Positions 7,174-14,503 of a stretch of 19,025 nt of DNA are shown here, one piece after another. Source of the stretch: an uncultured Parvibacter sp. (lineage in GTDB: Bacteria > Actinomycetota > Coriobacteriia > Coriobacteriales > Eggerthellaceae); the NCBI GenBank assembly GCA_910587945.1, contig CAJUNI010000033.1, positions 1-19,025 of the forward strand, written 5' to 3'. Made by a program: the position numbers and the translations under genes. Every line of letters begins with the position of its first letter. Position 1 is the first letter of the stretch. The notes beneath the pieces are model-generated. The model worked only from the letters and a program-made list of their open reading frames with translations, had not been told where the DNA came from and did not search any database.

Positions 7174-7179
7174 ATTGTA
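7174..7179 (-). promoter_or_regulatory. Candidate -10 box for tRNA-Arg
   Basis: TACAAT on the minus strand lies 28 bp upstream of the tRNA 5' end, a suitable distance for a short leader. The -35 region is weak. A small stem with a GAGA tetraloop (7150-7166) lies between it and the tRNA. Confidence 0.4.
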
Positions 7180-7323
7180 GCGCAGAATAGGATTACGAAT
7201 ATAGAGTAACCAAATCGCAAGATTCTCATTAGCGGTTGATTGGGATTATTGTGGATATAGAAATTGACATTCAGAGCGGGAATGATCAGAACGATACCAT
7301 TTTCTTTTTTAATTATTCTTCAG

Positions 7324-7428
7324 GTTCCATAGGCTGGAGATTGATCTAAGGCAACGGCTTGCCCACGGCCGGGAAGCGCTCTGAAAACGCTCTGGGCGAC
7401 CCATCTTCCTGCCTTGGTACTATGGAAC
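7324..7428. ncRNA. Candidate folded RNA or leader element of unknown identity
   Basis: GTTCCATAG (7324-7332) and CTATGGAAC (7420-7428) form a 9-bp closing helix. Inside it CTAAGGCA (7346-7353) pairs with TGCCTTGG (7410-7417) over 8 bp including a G-U pair. GGAAG (7372-7376) pairs with CTTCC (7405-7409), and small hairpins CGGC/GCCG and TGGG-CGA-CCCA sit within. This is more nested pairing than expected by chance in ~105 nt, but it matches no RNA family I can name. The strand is undetermined and no U-tract follows on either side. It could be the 5' leader of the glutaredoxin gene. Confidence 0.35.
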
Positions 7429-7528
7429 AAATAACAAAAGGTTTGCATGGGGTACTAGACCTAATGAGCGTTTAGAATCCGCCATGGACAGACCGCTGGT
7501 TCAAAAGAGAAGAAGGAGCCGAACAGCC

Positions 7529-7819
7529 ATGTCCTATATTGAGAATCTTGTTTTGTATTACCGTAAAAGTTGCCCCTACTGCTTAAAGGTTCTTCGTTTT
7601 ATGGAAGAACAGGGCATTACCATGGAAAAGCGGGATACCACCATGCCAGGCGTTGAAGAAGAGCTTATCCGCATTGGAGGGAAGCGCCAAGTACCCTGCT
7701 TAGTTATTAAAGGACAAACCTCTCTAGGCAACGATGGCGATGTGGCGGTAGAGACGGAAACAGCTCTCTACGAGTCTGATGACATCATCCAATATTTGAC
7801 TGATCATTACGTGAAGTAG
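7529..7819 (+). CDS. Glutaredoxin (CPYC)
   Basis: A 96-residue thioredoxin-fold oxidoreductase. ATG 7529 is preferred to ATG 7484 because AAGGAG at 7513-7518 is 10 nt upstream and the extra 15 residues are basic and unlike the family. The active site C-P-Y-C is at 15-18 after the first strand, the cis-proline segment Q-V-P-C-L-V-I follows, and the C-terminal A-L-Y-E-S-D-D-I-I-Q-Y-L matches the substrate/glutathione groove of glutaredoxin and GST N-terminal domains. It likely reduces protein disulfides in the cytoplasm. In actinobacteria that lack glutathione, such proteins may use another thiol donor. The gene stands alone, between a gene-free spacer and a convergent neighbour. A stretch with acidic residues around 66-80 is slightly longer than in minimal glutaredoxins. 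Confidence 0.85.
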   Translation: MSYIENLVLYYRKSCPYCLKVLRFMEEQGITMEKRDTTMPGVEEELIRIGGKRQVPCLVIKGQTSLGNDGDVAVETETALYESDDIIQYLTDHYVK

Positions 7820-7871
7820 TGGCTCCAGCTTCTCATTCGAATTGGGGCGATAGCTCACGTTGGGTTCCATT

Positions 7872-7896
7872 TAGGCGCTGGTAGCGATTGCGCCTA
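7872..7896 (+). terminator. Hairpin after the glutaredoxin gene
   Basis: TAGGCGC and GCGCCTA form a 7-bp stem with an 11-nt loop, 53 bp past the stop. No strong T-run follows. It may act together with the next, longer hairpin. Confidence 0.4.
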
Positions 7897-7922
7897 GGAT
7901 CAGTATTTCAGAAGTAGATCGA

Positions 7923-7953
7923 GTTAGGTCCCGGGTTGAACGCGGGACCTAAC
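7923..7953. terminator. Likely bidirectional terminator between convergent genes
   Basis: A perfect 11-bp stem (GTTAGGTCCCG with its complement) surrounds a 9-nt loop, midway between the plus-strand glutaredoxin and the minus-strand YARHG gene. The T-runs are poor, so it depends on stem strength. Confidence 0.6.
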
Positions 7954-7972
7954 CTTGATAATGCCTCAGTTC

Positions 7973-8953
7973 CTAGAGGTAGCTTGAGTTGCGCCCCTGC
8001 TCGATCTGGCGAATGAGTTCGCTGTTCTTGCGTTCGTAATCGTTAAGGACGCTTTCGTCAAAACTCTCGGGTGCTACGGTGCCGTGATACCAATCGGTGT
8101 TCCTAAAGTATTGATTCAAGTCATCGTTTTTGAACTGACGGCCATGACGGGCATAGATTTCGTTGCGGGCAATGTAGAGGTCGTAATCGGAGAGACCAGC
8201 AAGTTCGGCTTCGGTGTAATAACGGCTATTGCTTTCGGGAAGTTTATAGGCTTGCGCTAGGGCTTCAGCTTCCTGCTGCCGTTGTTGCTCGGCGGCAGCT
8301 ACCTCAGCGGCCGCTGCTTCTTCTGCCCGCCGTTGATCGTCATTGGGGGCGGTAGTATCGCTCGAGGCTTTATCTTTCGTAGTGGCATCGGTTTGGGCGG
8401 GAGCATTCGCAGTGGTATCTGAGGTTGCCGTAGACGTGCCCTGGGTCTTAGGGAGAATAACAAACCAAACGAGAGCGCCGATAAGAGCGAGAACCACAAG
8501 GGCAATAATCCCGATAAGAATACCTTTAGGGAAGGATTTCTGAGGCTCTGGAGAACTCATATAGAGGGGAGACGCTACCGGCTGCCCATAAGAACCATTG
8601 GCTTGGGGGCGCTGCTGTGGAGGCATTGTCATGGTTTGATCGGGGCGACGACCCTGAGGGCTGGCTTGGGCTCCATAGGTAGGGGCTCCATAGGGCGCTC
8701 CACTGGTGTTTGGGGCATAGGTCGGGGCTCCCTTGTCGTCGCTATGGAGAAAGGCCATGGTGGCAGCTGCATCGGCCGCATCAGAGGCCGCGTAGCGCGA
8801 AGTAGCAGACTGATGGCCTAACACTGCTGTAGGGTCTTGAGCGGTGGAGGATTGTGTTTCTGGTACGGGTGCGCCGCAATGGATACAAAAGGCCATGTCT
8901 GAGGGTAGGGCCGCGCCACATTGGGTGCAGAATCGAGAAGCAGAGGTGGTCAT
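7973..8953 (-). CDS. Zinc-ribbon membrane protein with extracytoplasmic YARHG domain
   Basis: 326 residues. Cys9, Cys12, Cys23 and Cys26 form an N-terminal zinc ribbon of the F-C-x-x-C-G type. A disordered Ala/Pro/Gly/Gln/Tyr-rich stretch (~30-140) leads to a single membrane helix (144-167). Outside, a Thr/Asp/Ala linker and a short charged helix or coiled coil (206-236) precede a YARHG domain (~243-316) with the signature Y-A-R-H-G at 267-271. YARHG is a small extracellular domain of unknown biochemical role, common in Gram-positive surface proteins and often found with wall or stress-sensing proteins. The ATG at 8953 has AAAGGAA upstream. It lies 78 bp downstream of the membrane-anchored amidase on the same strand, so the two may be co-transcribed and act at the envelope. 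The precise function is unknown. Confidence 0.85.
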   Translation of the reverse strand: MTTSASRFCTQCGAALPSDMAFCIHCGAPVPETQSSTAQDPTAVLGHQSATSRYAASDAADAAATMAFLHSDDKGAPTYAPNTSGAPYGAPTYGAQASPQGRRPDQTMTMPPQQRPQANGSYGQPVASPLYMSSPEPQKSFPKGILIGIIALVVLALIGALVWFVILPKTQGTSTATSDTTANAPAQTDATTKDKASSDTTAPNDDQRRAEEAAAAEVAAAEQQRQQEAEALAQAYKLPESNSRYYTEAELAGLSDYDLYIARNEIYARHGRQFKNDDLNQYFRNTDWYHGTVAPESFDESVLNDYERKNSELIRQIEQGRNSSYL

Positions 8954-9031
8954 GATGTTCCTTTCCGAGGACGGTAGGGGAGCGGGCGCTGGGAGTCGTG
9001 GTTCAGAGGTATCCTCAATGCTGGTTCTCAG

Positions 9032-9922
9032 CTACTGATGGGTACGCTTGGTTTGGTAGTTCTGCAAGTAGGTGGCAAACTCGGGCGAGGTGTCGGAATT
9101 GCCGCTTCGCCAAGCTTTGTGATCAATGATTTCGCTTTCAAACCCATAGTAGGCATCAATGTAGGCAATGAGATTATCAAGAGCCTCGAGCTGAGCCTTT
9201 GGATAATCGCCAGATCCTCCCACGTGAACCATCTCGATGCCGATGGAATAGGAGTTCATGCCGTAATCAGCAGCCCAGCTGCCAATAGAGGTAGTACCCA
9301 CTTTGTCATCGCGGCTTTCATCTTCAACGCCGAATGAGGCATTATGACCCGTGTCGCCAAAACCGGCATGGTGCACGATGCTGTCAAGGGGTGCACACTG
9401 AAGGATTGTGCCATTTTTGTTGATGATGAAGTGGGCCGCAACGCCGGCGCCGTTAGAGTCCCACCAGTCGGCCACCGAAGAGGCACTTCCTTCGCCTTCC
9501 GTATCGTGCAATACGATGTACTTCTGATACTCCGCCCCTTTGGGGCCATGGTTGAAGCTATCGCGAAAATCGGTGGTAAGAGAGAGTTTTGCTTTGGCGG
9601 CATCCACGGTGGCTTCTTGGGCGAGTCGGTTGCGCTCGGCCTCTTGAGCAGCGGCCTGGGCCTCGAGGGCGGTGGCAACGGTGGCAGAAGCTGCGTCGCT
9701 CTCTGCTTTCACGGCCATAGCTAAATCTCCTCCATCGAAGGCGAGGGTGTTTGATGATTGCGTGGCAGGGGAGGAGGGGAGGGACTGACCCACAAAAAGT
9801 CCCAAGCATACGCCAGCTATAACTACAAAGAGTAAAAGTAGGCCCCCAATGAGGAGTCGTGGTGTTTTGCTGGCGGATCGGACTTGAGCGGCTCCGTGGC
9901 GCGGCGTTGGACGTTGATTCAA
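9032..9922 (-). CDS. Membrane-anchored N-acetylmuramoyl-L-alanine amidase (Amidase_2/PGRP)
   Basis: 296 residues from a TTG start supported by AGGAGG 5 nt upstream. A basic N-terminus (1-21), one membrane helix (~22-46) and no clear cleavage site suggest an anchored protein with the enzyme outside. An Ala/Glu-rich helical spacer (70-115) follows. The amidase domain covers ~131-285: I-V-L-H-D-T-E-G with zinc ligand His139, the A-A-H-F-I-I-N-K-N-G-T-I core at 162-173, Y-S-I-G-I-E-M-V at 225-232, and I-I-D-H-K-A-W with zinc ligand His268. The third ligand should fall near 277-281 (D-T-S-P-E), which is unlike the usual D-P-G-P. The family cuts the amide bond between MurNAc and L-Ala in peptidoglycan. 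An insertion at ~196-223 lengthens the loop before the I-E-M-V strand. Confidence 0.85.
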   Translation of the reverse strand: MNQRPTPRHGAAQVRSASKTPRLLIGGLLLLFVVIAGVCLGLFVGQSLPSSPATQSSNTLAFDGGDLAMAVKAESDAASATVATALEAQAAAQEAERNRLAQEATVDAAKAKLSLTTDFRDSFNHGPKGAEYQKYIVLHDTEGEGSASSVADWWDSNGAGVAAHFIINKNGTILQCAPLDSIVHHAGFGDTGHNASFGVEDESRDDKVGTTSIGSWAADYGMNSYSIGIEMVHVGGSGDYPKAQLEALDNLIAYIDAYYGFESEIIDHKAWRSGNSDTSPEFATYLQNYQTKRTHQ

Positions 9923-9927
9923 GGAAG

Positions 9928-9933
9928 CCTCCT
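9928..9933 (-). promoter_or_regulatory. Strong SD fixing the TTG start of the amidase
   Basis: AGGAGG on the minus strand lies 5 nt before TTG (9920-9922). No ATG or GTG in frame has a comparable site. Confidence 0.7.
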
Positions 9934-10001
9934 GGCATCAAAAGAGCAAGGGGTTGCTCCAATGGCTAAGACAATGTGTTTATCAGTATAGAGTTTGAGG
10001 C

Positions 10002-11603
10002 CTATTCTGCGGTGTCACGGGAGCTCATAAGGAGAAAAAGCGCCCGCAAATACATGAGTTCATCGGGATTATCGAGGCCCATGCGTAGGTGCTCTTTGAT
10101 TTTCCCCAGTCGGTAATTCACGGTATTGCGATGAAGATGCATGCTTTCGCACACCACATTAATGCGTCCTTCTGCACGAAGATAGGCCCGAAGGATTTCC
10201 ACATCATTGGTGCCTTTCTTTTCGTCAGCTGCTTGCAGGCGGGCCAAAGGATGAGACGAGGCCATAAAAGAGGAAAGAAATTTTTCGGATCGAGCAAAGG
10301 GGTCACAGAGATAAAACGGGAAATACCGGCGAAAGCGATAGATGAAGGCGCCATCAGAATTGGGTCCATCGAAGTTAGTAAACTGCTGGGATCGCCTGCG
10401 ACCATAGGTAAGTGCAATAGAGGCTTTCTCTAGGGCAAGCGAGGCGCTTCGCAGATGGGTAAAACGTTCAGAAACCCCAACATCCACACTCATAGATCGA
10501 GCGAGGCGAAAGATTTCATCCTCCATGGCCTTGATACGTCCAGGGTTGGTGTCGGGTGCGCAAAGCAGGATAACGGTCTGGGTGTCGTTTACGGCCACTT
10601 TGCAATGGGGTTGCGAGGTGAGAATTTCCTTCGCGAAGTAATTGGCATAGCCGACTTTCTGGGGAAGGTCCATAACGCAAATCTCAAACACGCCCTCGAG
10701 GGGAAGATTGTGCAATTCAGCACGCTCGGCAAATTGGGCATCGTCGCTCAAATTGCCACTAAGCAGCTCTTTGAGGAAATAGGTATATTTCTGCTCAAGG
10801 GGGTTCTCCAGACGCCAATGGCGCTCCAAGCAACTGGCAACACGCTTGCCTAACAGTTGGAACAAAAATGCCTGAGCAGAATCTATGGTACTTGTTGAAG
10901 TCATGGTAAGGAGGGCGGCATATTGGCCGCGTTGCCGGATGACATAAGTTGCACTGGGGTAAGGGGAGAGGTCAGTTACTTTGTTCTGTACATCAACCCA
11001 TTCCTGGGCAACAAAACGCTCGAGCGCGCCAGAATTGCGTGCCTGGCGAATGGTTTCCGCACTATAGCAACCATGGCGAATAAGGTAATTGCTGTGCTCG
11101 TCTAGAGGCGGGATACCAGGAGTGTGGGCGATATGGGAAAACGTGGCATCCGAGAGCGCTATAAAGCTATGGAGGATAGGCTGGGAAGCTTCAAGCAGGT
11201 CAAGGGTGGTGCAACCTTGTTCCAAGAGTACACCCATGCGGTCATTCCACTGAAGTGCTTCCATAAGACGATGCTGGAGTTCGTCAGCTAAGGTAAACGG
11301 AGAGCTGGCGCTTCTCAGAACAATATCATTGGGCCCTAGTAATTCTTCGAACGGCAGTTCTTCGCCGGGTTGCAGCACAATTGCTCGACTCAACCACGGA
11401 TGGCGATTGTCAAGAGATTCGAGATCAGTGAAATAAACAGTACTCTCAGGACTGCCAAAACCCGCTGCTATAGAGCCGGTACCGGGCAATGCGGTAGCCC
11501 AAGAAAAAGAAGTACGTTTATAGGTGGGTTCCTTAACAGCAACAACGGCAGCGTCGCTTTGTTCGCAAAGGTAACTGCAAATGATACCAAGAGGAAAGTC
11601 CAT
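10002..11603 (-). CDS. PucR/CdaR-type transcriptional regulator, probable arc operon regulator
   Basis: 533 residues. The last ~70 residues are the PucR C-terminal helix-turn-helix: an E-I-L-R-A-Y-L-R-A-E-G-R-I-N segment (469-482) followed by M-H-L-H-R-N-T-V-N-Y-R-L-G-K-I (488-502), the hallmark of this family. The middle (~260-430) resembles the GGDEF-like domain of CdaR/PucR regulators. The N-terminal ~260 residues look like a ligand-binding region I cannot assign further. Family members usually activate catabolic genes in response to a small metabolite. Divergent placement 407 bp from arcA suggests it controls the arc operon, instead of or alongside ArgR or FNR-type regulators. The ATG at 11603 has AGAAAGG 6 nt upstream. 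It ends 79 bp before the amidase start, so the downstream envelope genes may share its transcript; no terminator is visible in between. Confidence 0.85.
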   Translation of the reverse strand: MDFPLGIICSYLCEQSDAAVVAVKEPTYKRTSFSWATALPGTGSIAAGFGSPESTVYFTDLESLDNRHPWLSRAIVLQPGEELPFEELLGPNDIVLRSASSPFTLADELQHRLMEALQWNDRMGVLLEQGCTTLDLLEASQPILHSFIALSDATFSHIAHTPGIPPLDEHSNYLIRHGCYSAETIRQARNSGALERFVAQEWVDVQNKVTDLSPYPSATYVIRQRGQYAALLTMTSTSTIDSAQAFLFQLLGKRVASCLERHWRLENPLEQKYTYFLKELLSGNLSDDAQFAERAELHNLPLEGVFEICVMDLPQKVGYANYFAKEILTSQPHCKVAVNDTQTVILLCAPDTNPGRIKAMEDEIFRLARSMSVDVGVSERFTHLRSASLALEKASIALTYGRRRSQQFTNFDGPNSDGAFIYRFRRYFPFYLCDPFARSEKFLSSFMASSHPLARLQAADEKKGTNDVEILRAYLRAEGRINVVCESMHLHRNTVNYRLGKIKEHLRMGLDNPDELMYLRALFLLMSSRDTAE

Positions 11604-11850
11604 GGCAACCTTTCTTACCTACTTGTAAAAATTCTGATGCAAGTTTACGGCGGTACTGTCGCTTTCGCAAAATACTATGGTTATAAGAACCAAAATTAAA
11701 CAAAATTTATGTATATGGTGAACCTATGAAACCCATTCTAACCCTTCTAAACTCTTGTCAAGAGCTGGGGCCGATGCGTTTTCGGCATAGCTTGTATTCA
11801 GAGCGGGGCTCTGGAGGCCTTCCTGATCAGGATCGGTAACACAAAGGTAT

Positions 11851-11988
11851 CGATGGGTTTCCAGAATGCCAAGGAACAACTGTTCTGAATAAAGCCTTAG
11901 CAATGAAGTGTCATTGTTGAGGACGCCAAAGCATTGCGCTACGGGACGCCGCAACGCATCTGCCCAGGTGATACTGGTAAACCCATCG
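11851..11988 (+). promoter_or_regulatory. Long-range paired arcA leader (candidate regulatory 5' UTR)
   Basis: CGATGGGTTT at 11851-11860 is exactly complementary to AAACCCATCG at 11979-11988. The pairing extends through CCAG/CTGG with a one-base bulge to 14 bp. The enclosed ~118 nt contains smaller hairpins (11901-11916, and GCATTGCG/CGCAACGC with one mismatch). The helix closes 10 nt before the arcA SD, so it could affect ribosome access. Confidence 0.4.
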
Positions 11989-11998
11989 AACAATGGAT

Positions 11999-12004
11999 AG
12001 GAGG
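11999..12004 (+). promoter_or_regulatory. arcA SD, fixing the start at ATG 12011
   Basis: AGGAGG is 6 nt before ATG 12011. The in-frame upstream ATG at 11993 overlaps this site and would not be used. Confidence 0.85.
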
Positions 12005-12010
12005 ACACTT

Positions 12011-13231
12011 ATGGCTGGTGTGAACGTCAAAAGCGAGATCATGCCCCTTAAGAAAGTTCTGCTGCACAGACCAGGAGATGAGCTGCTCAACCTTACGCCG
12101 AATACGCTTGAAGAGCTGCTCTTTGACGACATTCCGTTCTTGAAGGTCGCCCAAGAGGAGCACGACGCCTTCGCGAAAATTCTTCGCGGTGAGGGCGTTG
12201 AAGTAGTGTATTTGGAAGACTTGATGGCTGAAGTCCTGGATCTGAACCCCGAACTGCGTGCTAAGTTCCTGGATCAGTGGATTTTCGAGGCCGGCATCCG
12301 CACCGAGCGCTGGCAGAAGATCCTGCATGACTACATCAACGAGAACTATCCGAGCAACAAAGAGCTGGTTATGAAGACGATGGCCGGCGTTAACCTCCAA
12401 GAGATCCACACTGAGTTCAAGAACTCTCTGGTCGACTTGGTAAGTGACGCATCCAAGCTCATCTGCGCTCCCATGCCCAACCTTTACTTTACTCGTGACC
12501 CGTTCGCGATGATTGGTAATGGTATTTCTATTAACCGTATGTACTCGCAGACCCGTAATCGTGAAACCATCTATGGTGATTACATCTTCAAGTATCATCC
12601 GGATTATCAGTCAGTGCCTCAATACTATGAGCGCGACTACACCTTCCACATCGAAGGTGGCGACATCCTCAACATTTCTGAGACCTGCTTAGCTATTGGT
12701 ATTTCTCAGCGTACTGAGCCTGACGCAATCGATCAGATCGCAAAGAACATCTTTGCTTCCGATTCGCCGATCGATACTATCTTGGCATTCAACATCCCGA
12801 ATTCTCGTGCCTTCATGCACTTGGATACGGTATTTACTCAGATCGACTATGACAAGTTCACCATTCATCCCGGCATCATGGGCCCGCTGACCGTCTTCGA
12901 GTTGACCTCTGACGGCAAGGGTGGCGTCAAGGTGCGCGAGGTTAATGAGACCTTGGAAGAAGTCTTGACCGCTAACGTTGGTCGCCCGGTACAGCTTATT
13001 CCTTGCGGTGGCGGCGATCGTATTGCTGCAGAGCGTGAGCAGTGGAACGACGGTTCCAACACGCTGTGCGTCCGTCCTGGCACCGTTGTGGTTTACGAGC
13101 GCAACGATGTTACCAACGAGGTGCTTCGCAACGAAGGTATCAACGTACTGGAGATGCCTTCCGCTGAACTCTCTCGTGGCCGTGGCGGCCCACGCTGCAT
13201 GTCCATGCCTCTCTGGCGTGAAGATAAGTAG
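12011..13231 (+). CDS. arcA: Arginine deiminase
   Basis: 406 residues, the normal length for ArcA. It hydrolyses arginine to citrulline and ammonia, the first step of the cytoplasmic arginine deiminase pathway. All catalytic positions of the guanidine-modifying superfamily are visible: Asp163 in F-T-R-D-P-F-A, Glu215 in H-I-E-G-G-D, His270 and Asp272 in M-H-L-D-T-V-F-T, and the nucleophile Cys396 in R-G-G-P-R-C-M-S-M-P. It is the first gene of arcABCD and is divergent from a PucR regulator. Its codons are C-ending and strongly biased, as in highly expressed genes, unlike the AT-rich cassette to the left. Two hairpins follow before arcB. Confidence 0.97.
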   Translation: MAGVNVKSEIMPLKKVLLHRPGDELLNLTPNTLEELLFDDIPFLKVAQEEHDAFAKILRGEGVEVVYLEDLMAEVLDLNPELRAKFLDQWIFEAGIRTERWQKILHDYINENYPSNKELVMKTMAGVNLQEIHTEFKNSLVDLVSDASKLICAPMPNLYFTRDPFAMIGNGISINRMYSQTRNRETIYGDYIFKYHPDYQSVPQYYERDYTFHIEGGDILNISETCLAIGISQRTEPDAIDQIAKNIFASDSPIDTILAFNIPNSRAFMHLDTVFTQIDYDKFTIHPGIMGPLTVFELTSDGKGGVKVREVNETLEEVLTANVGRPVQLIPCGGGDRIAAEREQWNDGSNTLCVRPGTVVVYERNDVTNEVLRNEGINVLEMPSAELSRGRGGPRCMSMPLWREDK

Positions 13232-13244
13232 CAATTAGAGTTTT

Positions 13245-13278
13245 GGAGACCGCCGGGGTGTTAACGCCGACGGTCTCC
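13245..13278 (+). other. Hairpin 1 in the arcA-arcB spacer
   Basis: GGAGACCG and CGGTCTCC form an 8-bp stem, with an inner GGTG/CGCC stem closed by a TTAA loop. No T-run follows, so attenuation, processing or mRNA stabilisation is as likely as termination. Confidence 0.65.
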
Positions 13279-13290
13279 GCTTTGGCATTT

Positions 13291-13324
13291 CCAAAATCCC
13301 TCGCTTTAGCTAAAGAGATTTTGG
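13291..13324 (+). other. Hairpin 2 just upstream of the arcB ribosome site
   Basis: CCAAAATC and GATTTTGG form an 8-bp outer stem around an inner CTTTA-GC-TAAAG stem. It ends a few bases before the arcB SD (AAAGGA, ~13331-13336) and could influence arcB translation. Confidence 0.6.
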
Positions 13325-13344
13325 CCTATGAAAGGAACTAAACC

Positions 13345-14340
13345 ATGCCTGTGAATCTTTCCGGCCGCAGCTTCTTAAAGCTGCTCGATTTCACTCCCGA
13401 GGAGATCAACTATCTCATTGACCTCTCTCAGGACTTCAAGAACCTCAAGCGTACGGGTACTCCCCATCGCTACCTTGAGGGCAAGAACATTGTGCTTCTG
13501 TTCCAAAAGACGTCCACGCGTACGCGCTGCTCCTTTGAAGTAGCCGGCATGGACCTCGGCATGGGTGTAACCTACTTGGATCCCGGTAGCTCTCAGATGG
13601 GCAAGAAAGAATCCATCGAGGACACCGGTCGCGTACTTGGTCGTTTCTATGACGGCATCGAGTTCCGTGGCTTTAAGCAGGCTGACGTAGAGGAATTGGC
13701 TGCTGTGTCTGGCGTTCCGGTATGGAACGGCCTGACCGACGAATTCCATCCCACGCAGATGATTGCTGACATGCTTACCGTTAAAGAGAACTTCCCCCAG
13801 GGTATCAAGGGCCTGAAGTTCGTCTTCTTCGGCGATCTCCGCAACAACATGGGCAACTCTCTCATGGTTGTTTGCTCCAAGCTTGGCCTGAACTTTGTGG
13901 GTTGTGGCCCGAAGGCTCTTATGCCTGAGCAGAGCCTCATCGACACCTGCCAAGAAATCGCTAAGGAAACGGGCGCTACCATCACCTTTACCGATGATCC
14001 TAAAGAGGCTGCCAAAGATGCTGATGTTCTTTACACCGACATTTGGCTGTCCATGGGTGAGCCGGATGAGCTGTGGGCAAAGCGTATCGAGGAGCTTTCT
14101 CCCTTCCGCGTAACCAAGGAGCTCATGGCATTGGCTCATAAGGATGCAATCTTTATGCACTGCCTGCCTTCATTCCATGACACCAACACCACCATCGGTG
14201 AGGATATTGCCAAGAAGTTCGGCATCACCGAGATGGAAGTTGAGGATGAGGTCTTCGAGTCCAAGCAGTCTCGCGTCTTTGATGAGGCCGAGAACCGCAT
14301 GCACTCCATCAAGGCTGTCATGTACGCAACCCTGCGCTAA
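13345..14340 (+). CDS. arcB: Ornithine carbamoyltransferase, catabolic
   Basis: 331 residues. It splits citrulline by phosphorolysis to ornithine and carbamoyl phosphate in the arginine deiminase pathway. Family motifs: carbamoyl-phosphate loop S-T-R-T-R at 57-61, H-P-T-Q at 135-138, F-G-D-L-R-N-N at 162-168 with N-S-L-M following, D-I-W at 232-234, and the ornithine-site H-C-L-P at 272-275. Position within arcABCD indicates the catabolic rather than the anabolic (argF) enzyme. The start ATG 13345 has AAAGGA upstream. The 113-bp spacer from arcA carries two hairpins. Confidence 0.97.
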   Translation: MPVNLSGRSFLKLLDFTPEEINYLIDLSQDFKNLKRTGTPHRYLEGKNIVLLFQKTSTRTRCSFEVAGMDLGMGVTYLDPGSSQMGKKESIEDTGRVLGRFYDGIEFRGFKQADVEELAAVSGVPVWNGLTDEFHPTQMIADMLTVKENFPQGIKGLKFVFFGDLRNNMGNSLMVVCSKLGLNFVGCGPKALMPEQSLIDTCQEIAKETGATITFTDDPKEAAKDADVLYTDIWLSMGEPDELWAKRIEELSPFRVTKELMALAHKDAIFMHCLPSFHDTNTTIGEDIAKKFGITEMEVEDEVFESKQSRVFDEAENRMHSIKAVMYATLR

Positions 14341-14351
14341 TTGATTTTTTA

Positions 14352-14383
14352 CAGCTGGCGAAGCTGACGAGTTTCGCCAGCTG
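14352..14383 (+). other. Perfect 11-bp hairpin after arcB
   Basis: CAGCTGGCGAA and TTCGCCAGCTG pair perfectly around a 10-nt loop, 12 bp past the arcB stop. A run of six T precedes rather than follows it, so it is not a standard plus-strand terminator. Confidence 0.7.
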
Positions 14384-14392
14384 GTTGTGTCT

Positions 14393-14448
14393 GAGAGAAC
14401 AAGATTTCTCTCGCTCGGAACGAACATAAAGGGCTTTTTGGATGCCCT
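14393..14448 (+). other. Two more hairpins in the arcB-arcC spacer
   Basis: GAGAGAA/TTCTCTC (14393-14412, loop of 6) and AGGGC/GCCCT (14430-14448) follow the 11-bp hairpin. The 163-bp spacer is thus largely occupied by potential stems. Confidence 0.5.
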
Positions 14449-14503
14449 CTAGGTTTTTACGTTCTAAATCCGTAAACGATGAAGTAAAGAGTGGTGATCA
14501 ACC

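Larger units (their letters stand above)
7147..7528. other. Gene-free 382-bp spacer between tRNA-Arg and glutaredoxin
   Basis: No frame here has a start, SD and recognisable protein. The left part holds the likely tRNA promoter. The middle (7261-7320) is AT-rich; it contains a consensus TTGACA at 7264-7269 but no -10 at the right distance. The right part holds the candidate structured RNA at 7324-7428 and the leader of the glutaredoxin gene. Confidence 0.6.
11604..12010. promoter_or_regulatory. 407-bp regulatory spacer between the PucR gene and arcA
   Basis: The spacer holds several palindromes that could be operators or RNA folds: CTCTTG-T-CAAGAG at 11752-11764, CAGAGC-GGG-GCTCTG at 11799-11813, TCCTGATCAGGA at 11821-11832, and CAATGA-AGTG-TCATTG at 11901-11916. 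The left 100 bp are AT-rich and likely carry the regulator's promoter. No convincing -35/-10 pair for arcA could be picked. A long minus-strand open frame (11724-12008) lacks an SD and any recognisable protein. Confidence 0.6.

Noticed and set aside
7264..7269. Promoter with consensus -35 TTGACA
   Set aside because: No acceptable -10 lies 16-18 bp downstream; the nearest resemblance (GATACC) is 23 bp away.
7324..7428. SRP RNA, 6S RNA or T-box leader
   Set aside because: The SRP apical motif (GGTCCGGAAGGAAGC type), the 6S central bubble and the T-box TGG motif are not present. Left as an unnamed candidate.
11724..12008. 94-residue minus-strand frame in the regulator-arcA spacer
   Set aside because: There is no SD, no family resemblance, and it overlaps the palindromes and arcA leader fold, which explain the region better.
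13375..14160. 261-residue open frame antisense to arcB
   Set aside because: It has no SD and no recognisable motifs. It exists because codon bias in arcB leaves few stops on the other strand; similar shadows occur opposite arcA (11939-12598) and arcD (15878-16666).
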